Positions 9,085 through 20,043 are shown, counted from the first letter of the stretch. The stretch: DNA of 64,000 bases from an uncultured Coriobacteriaceae bacterium (GCA_944322305.1 CALUOP010000001.1:349190-413189); one strand, 5' to 3'. The notes: generated by a model from the sequence alone, not told the origin. A program made the numbers and translations.

Positions 9085-9146
9085 GCGCGGGGCCAAGCAA
9101 CCGGTTCGCACGGGCGAGCCGAGCTGCTTGGCCCCGCGCCTTTTCT
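9085..9146 (+). terminator. Rho-independent terminator after mtlA
   Basis: A perfect 15-base stem (gcgcggggccaagca at 9085-9099 and tgcttggccccgcgc at 9125-9139) is followed by CTTTTCT. It shows that the mtlA transcript once ended here and that no EIIA or mannitol dehydrogenase gene followed in the same unit. Confidence 0.9.
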
Positions 9147-9285
9147 GTGGGCGGGCTCTGATGCGAGGTGCGATCCGCAAGGGGCGGCGGCCGTGCGCCC
9201 CGCCCAGCCCGCGCGCCACCCGCCCGCGCGCCGCCCGTTTCGTGCCACAATAGGCTCATCGCGCATCGCTTGCGAAAGGGGCGCC

Positions 9286-10092
9286 ATGCCAGAAGACCTG
9301 CAGCTTTACGACACGCACTGTCACCTGGGGTTTCTCCCCGATCCCGCCCAGCATGCGCGCGACGCGGCGGCGCTTGGCATGAGCTGCCTTTCGGCCGGGG
9401 TTGAGCCGGCCGGCTGGGAAGCTGAGCAGGCGCTTCTCGGCGTGCTTCCCAACGTGACAGTGGGGCTGGGACTTCACCCTTGGTGGGTGGCGGAAGACGT
9501 CCAAGCGCGCGCAGAGCAGCTGGAGGCTTTTGAACGGCTCCTGCCCTCGGCTTGCTTGGTGGCCGAGGTGGGCCTCGACTTCGGGCAGGCCCACATCCAT
9601 GCACGCGCAGCGCAGACAGAGGCGCTCCGGCGCATAGGCGCGCTTTGCGCAGAAACGCCCTCTGCCACCCCCGGTGGGCGCCGCGTCCTTTCCGTCCACG
9701 CCGTGCGCGCCGCTGGCGAGGTGCTCGACGTCCTCGGGCAAACCGGCGCCCTTGAGGCCTGTACCTGCATCTTCCATTGGTTCAGCGGCACGAGCGAGGA
9801 GCTGGCCCGCGCCGTGCGCGCCGGATGCCTGCTCTCGGTGGGACCGCGCATGCTCGCCACTCGGCGCGGGCGCGCCTACGCGCAAAGCGTGCCGGCTGAC
9901 CGCCTGCTGCTGGAAACCGACCTCCCCGGCGCAGCTGGCGAGACGCTCTCTGCCGCCGAGCATCGCGCGGCGCTTATCGCGGCGCTCGAGGTGCTCGCAG
10001 GCCTGCGCCGCGAGCCCGACCTGGTGCAGCGCCTCGCGCAAAATGCCGCCAACCTGCACGTTGCGAAGGGTTTCCGGGGCGAGCCCCGGTGA
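9286..10092 (+). CDS. TatD-family metal-dependent hydrolase
   Basis: A 268-residue TIM-barrel amidohydrolase of the TatD group, metal-dependent nucleases/hydrolases whose cellular role is not settled. The metal-ligand motifs appear in order: DTHCHLG, AEVGLDFG, SVHAVRA, FHWFSGT and LLETDLPG. The ATG at 9286 has GCGAAAGGGGCG upstream; the open frame before it overlaps the mtlA terminator region and lacks a start signal. The gene ends just before a terminator that serves the convergent ABC operon. It is somewhat more divergent than a housekeeping TatD. Confidence 0.82.
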   Translation: MPEDLQLYDTHCHLGFLPDPAQHARDAAALGMSCLSAGVEPAGWEAEQALLGVLPNVTVGLGLHPWWVAEDVQARAEQLEAFERLLPSACLVAEVGLDFGQAHIHARAAQTEALRRIGALCAETPSATPGGRRVLSVHAVRAAGEVLDVLGQTGALEACTCIFHWFSGTSEELARAVRAGCLLSVGPRMLATRRGRAYAQSVPADRLLLETDLPGAAGETLSAAEHRAALIAALEVLAGLRREPDLVQRLAQNAANLHVAKGFRGEPR

Positions 10093-10130
10093 CTTGCGGC
10101 ACGCCCCCGGCGGACGAACCGCGAACCCCC

Positions 10131-10185
10131 ATGAAAAAGGCCTCCCGTCTCCCGCACCTTGTTTTCGATCCGAGAGATGGGAGGC
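10131..10185 (-). terminator. terminator of the ABC exporter operon
   Basis: A 12-base stem with one G-U pair (10140-10151 with 10174-10185) lies past the stop of the ABC gene at 10224. On the minus strand it is followed by CTTTTTC. It also separates the operon from the convergent TatD gene. Confidence 0.8.
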
Positions 10186-10223
10186 GCTTCAACGGGCACC
10201 AACCCGCTTCGGGCGCGTCGCCG

Positions 10224-12191
10224 CTAGCTCAGCTCCAGCATGCCGGTGTAGAGCTGGTAGTAGCGGCCCTTTTGCGCCATGAGCTCGTCGTGGCTGCCGC
10301 GCTCCACGATGCGCCCGTGCTCGAGCACCATGATGGCGTCGGCGTCGCGCACGGTGGAGAGCCGGTGGGCGATCACGAAGGTCGTGCGCCCGCGCATGAG
10401 CTGGTCCATGCCGCGCCCGATGAGCATCTCGGTGCGCGTGTCGATGGAGCTTGTCGCCTCGTCCAGGATCAGCACCGGCGGGTCGGCCACCGCCGCGCGG
10501 GCAATGGCCAGAAGCTGGCGCTGCCCCTGGGAGAGGTTCGCGCCGTCAGAGGTCACCAGGGTGTCGTAGCCGTCCGGCAGGCGCCGGATGAAGCTGTCGG
10601 CGTTGGCGATCCGCGCCGCCGCGCGCACCTCCTCGTCGGTGGCGTCGAGCTTGCCGAAGCGGATGTTCTCGGCGATGGTGCCCGTGAACAGGTGCGTGTC
10701 CTGCAGCACGATACCGAGGCTTTTGCGCAGGTCGTCCTTGGCGATGTTCTTGACGTTGATGCCGTCGTAGGTGATCTCGCCCTCCTGCACGTCGTAGAAG
10801 CGGTTGATGAGGTTGGTGATGGTGGTTTTGCCCGCGCCCGTCGATCCCACGAAGGCGATCTTCTGCCCCGGCTTGGCAAAGAGGTTGAGCTTGTGCAGCA
10901 CCTCGTGCCCGGGCTCGTAGCCAAAGCTCACGTCGTGGAAGCGCACGTCGCCGTGCAGGGGAATGAGCCCTGTGGCCAGCACGGTGCCGTCGGCGCCCGG
11001 AGCCGTGGTCTCAGCCACCGCGCCCATCTGGGCGGCGGGAAGCTCCCCGTCCGCTCCGTCGCCGGCGCCGCCCGCCGCGCACGCCCGCTCCGAACCGGCC
11101 GCCACCGGCACGAGCGCGCCCCACGCGCCCACGCCAAAGCCCTCGGGAACGCGCCACGCCCACGCGTCCTCGCCCGTTTTGACCAGGCGCACGGAACCTT
11201 CGTCCACCTCGGGCTTCTCGCGCATGGCCGCAAAGACGCGCTCAGCGCCCGCCAGCGCCGACAGCAGAAAGTTCGACTGCTGCGTGAACTGGTTGATGGG
11301 CAGGGCCGTCTGGCGCACGAACACCAGGTAGCTCGCCAGCGCGCCCACGTCGGTGGCGCCCGTGATGGCCATCCAGCCGCCCAGCGCCGCCACCACGGCG
11401 TAATCCACGTAGCTGATGGAAACCACGGCCGGGATCATGGACGCGGCATAGGCCTGGGCGCCGGTACCCGCCACGCGCAGGCGCTCGTTCTTGTCGCGGA
11501 ACGTGCTTACGTTCGCCGCCTCGTGGTTGAAGACCTTCACCACCTTCTGCCCGGTCACCATCTCCTCGATGTAGCCGTCGAGCTCACCCAGCACCTCCTG
11601 CTGGCGACGGTAATACCCGCGGCTCTTCTTGGTGGAGTAGGCGATGTAGGAGAACATGGCCACGTACCCCACCACCACGAGCAGGGAGAGCTGCCAGTTC
11701 AGCACGAAGATCATCACCAGCGTGCCCACGATCTGGATAGCGCTTTGGATCACCATGGCAAAGCTGTTGTTCATGGCCTCGGCCACGGTGTCCACGTCGT
11801 TGGTGAAGTAGCTCATCACGTCGCCGCGGCTGCGCGTGTCGAAATAGCGCAGCGGCAGCGTCTGGATGTGCGCGAACAGGTCGCGCCTGATGTCCACCAG
11901 CACCTTCTGCGCCGCGTGCACCATCAGCTGGGTGTAGCCCAGCGCCGACAGCGCGCCCACGCCGAAGATAACCGCCGTGAGCACCACGCCGCCCACAAAC
12001 GAGCTCCAGTTGCCGGCGGTGAGGCTGTCAACCACCGGCCGGATCATGTAGGTGCCCAAAAGGTTCGCCAAGGCTGACACGGAGACCAACACGGCCACGC
12101 CCAAGAACAGCAGCCGGTGCCTGCCCAGGTAGGCGAGAAGGTCGCGCACGGTGCGCGCGAGGTCCTGGGGCTTGTTTCCCGGTGCCGGCAT
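10224..12191 (-). CDS. ABC exporter half-transporter, second subunit
   Basis: A 655-residue fused membrane and ATPase half of a multidrug/lipid-type exporter. Six membrane helices occupy about residues 30-320. The ATPase has Walker A GSTGAGKTTI (about 450), signature LSQGQRQ, Walker B VLILDEATSSID and the switch histidine in IAHRLST. Between the two modules, about residues 345-430, sits an Ala/Gly-rich stretch with no family counterpart. The ATG overlaps the TGA of the partner gene (TGATG at 12189-12193), which shows translational coupling. The pair resembles BmrCD/LmrCD-type heterodimers. The substrate is unknown; the MarR gene upstream suggests a drug or an aromatic compound. Confidence 0.9.
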   Translation of the reverse strand: MPAPGNKPQDLARTVRDLLAYLGRHRLLFLGVAVLVSVSALANLLGTYMIRPVVDSLTAGNWSSFVGGVVLTAVIFGVGALSALGYTQLMVHAAQKVLVDIRRDLFAHIQTLPLRYFDTRSRGDVMSYFTNDVDTVAEAMNNSFAMVIQSAIQIVGTLVMIFVLNWQLSLLVVVGYVAMFSYIAYSTKKSRGYYRRQQEVLGELDGYIEEMVTGQKVVKVFNHEAANVSTFRDKNERLRVAGTGAQAYAASMIPAVVSISYVDYAVVAALGGWMAITGATDVGALASYLVFVRQTALPINQFTQQSNFLLSALAGAERVFAAMREKPEVDEGSVRLVKTGEDAWAWRVPEGFGVGAWGALVPVAAGSERACAAGGAGDGADGELPAAQMGAVAETTAPGADGTVLATGLIPLHGDVRFHDVSFGYEPGHEVLHKLNLFAKPGQKIAFVGSTGAGKTTITNLINRFYDVQEGEITYDGINVKNIAKDDLRKSLGIVLQDTHLFTGTIAENIRFGKLDATDEEVRAAARIANADSFIRRLPDGYDTLVTSDGANLSQGQRQLLAIARAAVADPPVLILDEATSSIDTRTEMLIGRGMDQLMRGRTTFVIAHRLSTVRDADAIMVLEHGRIVERGSHDELMAQKGRYYQLYTGMLELS

Positions 12192-13939
12192 CAGCGCTCA
12201 CCTCCTTCCCCGTTAGGGGCCCCGTGCGTCTGCGACGCGTAAATCTCCTGGTAGATGCCATCACGCTCGAGAAGCTCCTCGTGCGTGCCCACCGCGTGCA
12301 CGCGGCCGTCGTCCAAAACCACGATCTGGTCGGCCCCCACCACCGAGCTCACGCGCTGCGCGATGATGATCTTGGTCACGCCGTGAAGCGCCGCGAGGCT
12401 CTCGCGGATGTCTGCCTCGGTGGCGGTGTCGACCGCGCTGGTCGAGTCGTCGAAGATGACCACCTTCGGGCTCTTCAGCAGCGCGCGGGCTATGCACAGG
12501 CGCTGCTTCTGCCCGCCGGACACGTTCACGCCGCCCTGCCCCAGGTCGTAGTCGAGCCCGCCGGGCAAACGATCCAAGAACTCGTCCACGCGCGCCTGGC
12601 GGCACGCGGCGAGCAGCTCCTCGTCGGAGGCGTCGGCGTTGCCCCACCGGAGGTTCTCGCGCACCGTGCCCGAGAAGAGCACGTTTTTCTGCAGCACGAT
12701 GGCCACCGCGTCGCGCAGGGCCGCGAGGTCGTAGGCGCGTACGTCGAGCCCGCCCACGGTAACCCTCCCCGCGGTGACGTCGTACAGGCGCGGGATGAGC
12801 TGCACCAGCGTGGTCTTGCCCGAGCCCGTGCCGCCGAGGATGCCCACCGTGGAGCCCGCGGGGATGGTGAGCGTCACATGCTCCAGTGCGTGCTCGCGAG
12901 CGTCGGCGCGGTACTTAAACGACACGTCCTCAAACGTCACCGCCCCGTTTCTCACCTCGGTCACAGCGCCTTCCGGCGAGGAGAGCGCCACCGGCTCGTC
13001 CAGCACCTCGCAGATGCGGTGAATGCTCGCCAGCGACCGCGTAAGCAGCAAAAACACGTTGGAGATCATGATGAGCGAGTTCATGATCTGCATCACGTAG
13101 GACAGAAGCCCCGTGAGCTCGCCCACAGCGAGGCCGCCGCCCAAGATCATCTGCCCGCCGAACCACATGATGAGCGTGGTCGCGGTGTACATGGACACCT
13201 GCAGCACCGGCACGTTCAGCACCGCGTAGCGGAAGGTGTCCTCGCTCGTGCGCGCCAGTCCCTCGTTTACCTGGGCAAACTGCGCACGCTCGTAATCGCC
13301 GCGCACATAGGCCTTCACCACGCGCACCGCCGTGAGCATCTCCTGCACCCGGTCGTTGAGCTTGTCCACCGTGGCCTGCAGCACGCCGTAGCTGGGGCCC
13401 ACGCGCCTAACGATAAGCGCCAGCGCCACCGCCATCACCGGCGTCACGCACAGAAACACCAGCGCCAACTCGGCGTTGAGGTAAAACGCCATGCCGAAGC
13501 CGATCACGATCATCACCGGGCCGCGCACCATGGGGCGGAACCCTGCGTTGAGCGCGTTTTGGATCACCGTGACGTCGGTGGTCATGCGCGTGACGAGCGA
13601 GGACGTCTCGAAGCGGTCGAGGTTGGAGAACGCGTACTCCTGCACGCGCTCGTACTCCGCCGCGCGCAGCCGCGCCCCGAGCCCGTAGCTGGCCCGCGCC
13701 GCGAAGCGCGCGTACAAAAGGCCCGTCACCAAGGCGAGAAGCGCGCAGACGCCCATGTAGGTGCCCTGGCGCAGGATGTAGGCGGTGTCGCGGTTGGCCA
13801 CGCCCACGTCTATGATGTCGGCCATGAGGATGGGGATGACCATCTCGAAGGCGCTCTCCACCACCACGAGCAGCATGCCGAGCACCGCGTCGCGCTTGTA
13901 CTGCCCCAGGTAGCTCACGATGCGCTTAAGCTCGCCCAT
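12191..13939 (-). CDS. ABC exporter half-transporter, first subunit
   Basis: A 582-residue partner half-transporter with an N-terminal membrane domain and Walker A GGTGSGKTTL at about residue 370. The signature is NVSGGQKQR, Walker B VVIFDDSTSAVD carries Asp in place of the usual catalytic Glu, and the switch residue is Gln (IIAQRVSS) instead of His. These substitutions mark the degenerate nucleotide site typical of one half of heterodimeric exporters. I chose the ATG at 13939 (MGELKR), with GAAGGGGGCG upstream, over an in-frame ATG at 13966 that lacks a ribosome site. The start overlaps the end of the MarR gene, so regulator and exporter form one operon. Confidence 0.9.
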   Translation of the reverse strand: MGELKRIVSYLGQYKRDAVLGMLLVVVESAFEMVIPILMADIIDVGVANRDTAYILRQGTYMGVCALLALVTGLLYARFAARASYGLGARLRAAEYERVQEYAFSNLDRFETSSLVTRMTTDVTVIQNALNAGFRPMVRGPVMIVIGFGMAFYLNAELALVFLCVTPVMAVALALIVRRVGPSYGVLQATVDKLNDRVQEMLTAVRVVKAYVRGDYERAQFAQVNEGLARTSEDTFRYAVLNVPVLQVSMYTATTLIMWFGGQMILGGGLAVGELTGLLSYVMQIMNSLIMISNVFLLLTRSLASIHRICEVLDEPVALSSPEGAVTEVRNGAVTFEDVSFKYRADAREHALEHVTLTIPAGSTVGILGGTGSGKTTLVQLIPRLYDVTAGRVTVGGLDVRAYDLAALRDAVAIVLQKNVLFSGTVRENLRWGNADASDEELLAACRQARVDEFLDRLPGGLDYDLGQGGVNVSGGQKQRLCIARALLKSPKVVIFDDSTSAVDTATEADIRESLAALHGVTKIIIAQRVSSVVGADQIVVLDDGRVHAVGTHEELLERDGIYQEIYASQTHGAPNGEGGER

Positions 13940-14522
13940 GGCGCTCGCCCCCTTCGGAAGCCGCATCCAGCAGGTTGCCGTACGCGCGCGTGAGCAGCGC
14001 TTTGAACGTCGCGCGTTCCTCGTCCGTAAAGCCCGCGCACGCCGCCTTCTCCAAGTCGGCGCACGCCGCGTCCCACGCCGCCACGGCCTTGCGCCCGCGC
14101 GCGGTAAGCTCGATCTCCTTGGCGCGCCGATCGCGCGCGTGCGGCGCCGCCTCGATGTAGCCGCCGCGCTTGAGCGCCTCGATCATGCGAGAGATGGCCG
14201 CCGGGTCAAGCGAGAAATACTGGGCCACTTGCCGCTGTGTCGCCTTTCCGTACACGGCGAGGTACGTAAGGATCTTGGGTTGCCCCACGCCCAGCTCGAC
14301 TTTGTCGTTGCAGAACAGGTATCGGCGCTGCGCGTGGAACAGGCGGTACACGAGCGCATGCAGGTCAAAGAGCGCGCTGCCCTTGCCCACGCTCACTGCG
14401 CGCTGCTCGGGCAGCTCGGGCCACGGCGGCACCGGCGCTGCTGCGGCAGGCACGGGCTCGCTAGCCGCGGCGACCCCCGCCTCCGCTGCGGGACGCTCGT
14501 GTTGCGCCTCACCTTGTTGCAT
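13926..14522 (-). CDS. MarR-family transcriptional regulator
   Basis: A 198-residue winged-helix regulator. The first 45 residues are a Pro/Ala-rich extension. The MarR core follows with QPKILTYLAVYGKATQRQVA, LDPAAISRMIEALKRGGYI for the recognition helix, and a basic wing containing RDRRAKEIELT. It is the first gene of the exporter operon and probably represses it until a ligand binds. I chose the ATG at 14522, eight bases after AGGGAG; a GTG at 14531 would sit on top of that site. A perfect palindrome just upstream is a likely operator. Confidence 0.88.
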   Translation of the reverse strand: MQQGEAQHERPAAEAGVAAASEPVPAAAAPVPPWPELPEQRAVSVGKGSALFDLHALVYRLFHAQRRYLFCNDKVELGVGQPKILTYLAVYGKATQRQVAQYFSLDPAAISRMIEALKRGGYIEAAPHARDRRAKEIELTARGRKAVAAWDAACADLEKAACAGFTDEERATFKALLTRAYGNLLDAASEGGERHGRA

Positions 14523-14541
14523 CGCAATCACTCCCTATTAG

Positions 14542-14568
14542 TTGATATATCAATTATTGACATATCAT
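14542..14568. promoter_or_regulatory. probable MarR operator
   Basis: The AT-rich gap before the MarR gene holds the perfect 12-base palindrome ttgatatatcaa at 14542-14553 and a related copy ttgacatatcat at 14557-14568, centred 15 bases apart. Two such sites beside a self-regulated MarR operon fit autorepression. The small membrane protein gene on the other side may share control. Confidence 0.55.
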
Positions 14569-14644
14569 GTAATAAGAGGATTACGCAGGCTTGTCAAGGT
14601 TCGGCCCGATCCTTACCGAATCTTTACGCGCGCCTGACGCTTGG

Positions 14645-14673
14645 TTGACACGCACGCGGTATGAACGTATGTG
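14645..14673 (+). promoter_or_regulatory. promoter of the small membrane protein gene
   Basis: TTGACA at 14645-14650 is separated by 17 bases from TATGTG at 14668-14673. The predicted transcription start near 14680 leaves a leader of about 23 bases with AGAGAGGAG before the ATG at 14703. Confidence 0.65.
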
Positions 14674-14702
14674 AACGCTTCTGACGAAAGAGAGGAGCAG
14701 CC

Positions 14703-14960
14703 ATGCCGTCGCCCAACGATATCATCGGCCCGCGTGAGAGCGAGTTTACCGGCCTCAAGGGGCTGATCCTGCGCTACACCGGCACCACCTACGCCCTCAT
14801 CCTCCTGAGCCTCTTCATCAAGGCGCTCACCTTCGGCGTCGGCGCGCCCGTTGCCGGCCCGCTCAACGTGCTTTCGCTCGTGGTACTGATCGCCGCGTTT
14901 GTGACGTTCCCCCTGCGTCGCCGCTGGCGCAAGCAGCAAGAAAGCCTCACGGCGGCGTAA
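14703..14960 (+). CDS. small two-helix membrane protein
   Basis: An 85-residue protein with a short polar N-terminus and two hydrophobic stretches (about residues 27-45 and 50-72). It ends with a basic RRRWRKQQ cytoplasmic tail. I do not recognise the family. The ribosome site, promoter and terminator are all clear, so the gene is real and monocistronic. It is divergent from the MarR-ABC operon, which may mean shared control. Confidence 0.75.
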   Translation: MPSPNDIIGPRESEFTGLKGLILRYTGTTYALILLSLFIKALTFGVGAPVAGPLNVLSLVVLIAAFVTFPLRRRWRKQQESLTAA

Positions 14961-14990
14961 GCACCGTGCCAAAAGCAACCGTGTCCCTGC

Positions 14991-15023
14991 AAAAGGCGGA
15001 GTCCCCACGCTCCGCCTTTTCTT
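14991..15023 (+). terminator. terminator of the small membrane protein gene
   Basis: An 11-base stem (aaaaggcggag at 14991-15001, ctccgcctttt at 15010-15020) ends in TTTTCTTG. It may work in both directions. Confidence 0.85.
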
Positions 15024-15025
15024 GT

Positions 15026-15097
15026 GGGACGGATAGGGCAGGTTCTTGTGTCCCATCGCGGCAACCATGAGACAAAACAACCTGCCTACACGTCCCA
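15026..15097. repeat. palindromic repeat element, copy A
   Basis: A 72-base imperfect palindrome beginning gggacggatagggcaggtt and ending aacctgcctacacgtcccA-like, with an internal gtccca block. It is about 80% identical to copy B at 16681-16753. The two copies bracket one minus-strand gene. Confidence 0.75.
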
Positions 15098-15111
15098 AGG
15101 CACTGCGCCTG

Positions 15112-16656
15112 TCACAGCGCGCGGTAACGCATGCGGGGACTGTTCTTAGCCCCTCCCTCGGTAGCGATAAGCCCGCGCTCCAGCAGGTGTCGCAGCGCCT
15201 TCAGCACCGTGGGGCGCGAACGGCCCGTCCGTTCAACCAACTCGGACGTGCTCACCGTGTCCGCCGCGCGCACCTGCTCAAGCACGCTCTGCTCGGTTTT
15301 GCCCAGCAGGGTCTTCACGTCGTAAGGACCGCCCTGCTCCACGCGCACACGTCCGCTGGAAGCGTACGCGCAGGGAATCGAAACCGTCTCCACACCGCGT
15401 ACTCCCCGAGCGGGCGCTATGCCATTCGAGCCGTAAAGAACCAGCGTGAAAAGCGCGATGCTGTTGCGCGGCACCGGTTCGGGAAGACCGGCGCGCTCAA
15501 GCTCGAGCTCGATCGTGCGATACCCGCTGCCGCGGTTCTCTGCCACATAGCCGCCGCCGATGCGCGGCGTGCTCTCGAGCAGGTTGGCCAAGCACTCGTT
15601 GCGGCGCGACACTGCCTCTCCAGCGCCCAGCGCGTCGACGGTGACCACGCCGTACAGGCCGCCGGGGTTGCGGATCTCAATACGATCGGAGAACAGCTCA
15701 ACCATAACCGGCGTCCCCAGCGCCTCGGGCGAGTAGTCCCGGTGCATCACCGCATTGACCAGCGCCTCGCGCAAAGCTTCTGGCGGGTAGTCCGGCACGT
15801 CGTAGCGGTATGCGCCCTCAACCCGCGCCCCCGTGCGGATGTTGCGCGCAACGGCGATCAGAGCGTCCTCAACCATAGCGGGCGCAGACCCCACGCAGGT
15901 GCAGGAGTCGAAGAAGCGCCTGCCATCGGCCGTAGTCTCCCCCTTTACCCGGGTGGGATAGCTTGCGAACGTTATCGTCAGGCTCGGAAAGAACTCCTGC
16001 GGGTACGACCCCAGTGCCACCAGGCCTGCCAGCGTGGGGCGGTCGACGCCCTGCTCGTCTCGCGCGATTACCCCCAGCTTGCGCAGGGCCGTTGCATCGT
16101 CAAGCTGCGAGAAGCTCCGCGTGTGCACGTACCGCTCGCGTCGAAGCAAGCCAGCAACCAGGTCGGAATCCAGGTCTCCCAGGGAGGCACACTCAACCAC
16201 CTGGCGGTCGTAACGCGGCTGGCGATGCTCGTCAAGCAAGCGGTCGACCTCGTAGGGTGACAAGCGCCGATCGCCGTCGCCCACGCGGATGTACGAACCC
16301 GAGTACCGTCCCTGCGCCGTTACGTAACACGGCTTGTCACGCGGGCGCATCTCCTCCACCGTGGCAACCAGCACCGGCGCCCCCTCAAAGAGAACCATGT
16401 CGATAAGCGGGCGCACGGGCGGCGTCAGCTCGTCGCTGCATGTGCGCTCCAGCGCATCTTGGATGCGCTTGGGATCAAATCCTTCCGCTGGGGCAAAGCC
16501 GCGGTTCTCATCCAAGCCGCAGACAAGCACGCCGCCCGCGCCGTTCGAGAACCCCGAAAGCGTACGGGCGATGTCACGCGTCAAACCGTTTGCGCACGCC
16601 TTGACCTCGCGCTGCTGGATGTCCGTCCCTGCGGCGCGCAAGCGCGCAACCAACAT
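15112..16656 (-). CDS. AlbA_2 (Schlafen-type) ATP-binding regulator
   Basis: A 514-residue protein of the AlbA_2/divergent-AAA group. The N-terminal AlbA_2 domain has TLSGFSNGAGGVLVCGLDE. The central HATPase-like domain has EALVNAVMHRDYS and the IEIRNPGGLYG strand. The C-terminus is a winged helix (SELVERTGRSRPTVLKALRHLLERGLI). Such proteins are treated as transcriptional regulators or helicase-like stress factors and often sit in defence or mobile regions. The ATG at 16656 has only a weak ribosome site; a TTG at 16662 is also possible. The gene lies alone between two copies of a palindromic repeat, which suggests that gene and repeats arrived or moved together. Confidence 0.82.
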   Translation of the reverse strand: MLVARLRAAGTDIQQREVKACANGLTRDIARTLSGFSNGAGGVLVCGLDENRGFAPAEGFDPKRIQDALERTCSDELTPPVRPLIDMVLFEGAPVLVATVEEMRPRDKPCYVTAQGRYSGSYIRVGDGDRRLSPYEVDRLLDEHRQPRYDRQVVECASLGDLDSDLVAGLLRRERYVHTRSFSQLDDATALRKLGVIARDEQGVDRPTLAGLVALGSYPQEFFPSLTITFASYPTRVKGETTADGRRFFDSCTCVGSAPAMVEDALIAVARNIRTGARVEGAYRYDVPDYPPEALREALVNAVMHRDYSPEALGTPVMVELFSDRIEIRNPGGLYGVVTVDALGAGEAVSRRNECLANLLESTPRIGGGYVAENRGSGYRTIELELERAGLPEPVPRNSIALFTLVLYGSNGIAPARGVRGVETVSIPCAYASSGRVRVEQGGPYDVKTLLGKTEQSVLEQVRAADTVSTSELVERTGRSRPTVLKALRHLLERGLIATEGGAKNSPRMRYRAL

Positions 16657-16680
16657 CTGCAAACTGCGTTCTGAAAATAT

Positions 16681-16753
16681 GGGACGGATAGGACAGGTTC
16701 GCTTGTCCCATCACGGTCACTACAGGGCAAACGAACCTGTCCTACCTGTCCCA
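16681..16753. repeat. palindromic repeat element, copy B
   Basis: A 73-base element whose outer arms are gggacggataggacaggttcg and its near reverse complement, around a tcccatcacggtcac centre. It begins 25 bases upstream of the AlbA_2 start and ends six bases from the ligA stop, so it may double as a ligA terminator. Confidence 0.8.
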
Positions 16754-16758
16754 GGGCG

Positions 16759-19149
<2,391 letters not shown>

Positions 19150-19164
19150 CTAACCCGCCTCACA

Positions 19165-19198
19165 GAAACGGCCCGCCTGCGCTAGGCAGACGGGCCGG
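19165..19198 (-). terminator. terminator of the rnf operon
   Basis: A 12-base stem with one G-U pair (19169-19180 with 19186-19197) is followed on the minus strand by TTTCTGTG. It lies 35 bases past the last gene of the rnf operon and before ligA, so ligA is transcribed separately. Confidence 0.85.
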
Positions 19199-19232
19199 AA
19201 AAGCTCGGAGACGTAAAGGCTTGGGCGCGCGC

Positions 19233-19439
19233 CTACTTGCCCTCGTCCTCCTCGATCGCGGCGTCGATGACGGCGCGGTACGCCGCCTGCTCGGCGTCCT
19301 TGATGCGCAGGCGCTCGGCCCACGCCTGCATGGGGTGGGTGCCCCACACGTCGGCAAAGGCCTTGGCGCCCACGAACCCGCAGCCGGCGATAAGGGCGAT
19401 AAGCGCCACGATGACGGCCGGAACCACAACGTAGATCAT
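19233..19439 (-). CDS. 68-residue one-TM protein in the RnfB position
   Basis: A short protein with one hydrophobic helix (about residues 3-25, VVVPAVIVALIALIAGCGFVG). A soluble tail follows, ending DAAIEEDEGK. It starts 13 bases after rnfA, with GGGGAAGG before the ATG, and is the last gene of the operon. In Rnf operons this slot belongs to RnfB, a ferredoxin-domain subunit of roughly 200-330 residues that begins with one membrane helix. Here no iron-sulfur motif follows; the frame stops and a terminator comes next. It may be a relic of the RnfB anchor or an unrelated small subunit. I cannot decide from sequence. Confidence 0.7.
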   Translation of the reverse strand: MIYVVVPAVIVALIALIAGCGFVGAKAFADVWGTHPMQAWAERLRIKDAEQAAYRAVIDAAIEEDEGK

Positions 19440-19452
19440 GAAGCCTTCCCCC

Positions 19453-20043
19453 TTACACGAAGAGCCCGGACACCGCGCCGTTGACGCCCACGAAGGCGAG
19501 CGCCATGAGCGCAGCGGTGAGCACCGAGATCGGCACGCCGCGCAGCGCCGCGGGCACCATCGAATCGTTGACGCGGTCGCGCAGCGTGGCGAAAAGCACC
19601 ACGGCGATAAAGGCGCCCAGGCCCGCGCCGACGGCGGTGCCGGCACCCACGTCAAAGGTGCAGTCGGCGCTGGCGATGCTTAAGGGGCAGGCCAGCAGGC
19701 AGGCGTTGAGCGCAACGGCCGTGCACATCGCCATGGCGTCGCGGCGCTCCTCGATGGGCTTGCGCGCGGCAAGCGCGCCGCCCACGAGAAAGACCACCGC
19801 GGAGGCCACCACGAGGTACACGAGCGGCGCCAGGTAGGTGAGGCCCCACGGCTGCAGCAGCAGGTAGAAAAGCGGCCAACCCAGGATGCCGGAGGCGGCG
19901 GTAGCGCCCCACAGGCCCAGACCGAAGCGCACGGACTCCTCCGGGCGCAGGGCGAGCACCATCACGCTCGCCATGCCCACCAGCTGCACGAAGACCAGGT
20001 TGTTGTCGATCGCGGCGGTGAAAAGCGCGTTCAGAAACTCCAT
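19453..20043 (-). CDS. rnfA: Rnf complex subunit A
   Basis: A 196-residue integral membrane protein with six predicted helices, the usual RnfA/NqrE length. The NACLLACPLSIASAD segment corresponds to the conserved cysteine-containing helix that helps hold the intramembrane [2Fe-2S] cluster in Rnf/NQR. The ATG overlaps the rnfE stop (TAATG). The complex couples ferredoxin oxidation and NAD+ reduction to ion export across the membrane. Confidence 0.88.
   Translation of the reverse strand: MEFLNALFTAAIDNNLVFVQLVGMASVMVLALRPEESVRFGLGLWGATAASGILGWPLFYLLLQPWGLTYLAPLVYLVVASAVVFLVGGALAARKPIEERRDAMAMCTAVALNACLLACPLSIASADCTFDVGAGTAVGAGLGAFIAVVLFATLRDRVNDSMVPAALRGVPISVLTAALMALAFVGVNGAVSGLFV

Noticed and set aside
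15026..16753. Insertion sequence around the AlbA_2 gene
   Set aside because: The repeats are palindromic elements, not terminal inverted repeats of an IS, and the gene is not a transposase.
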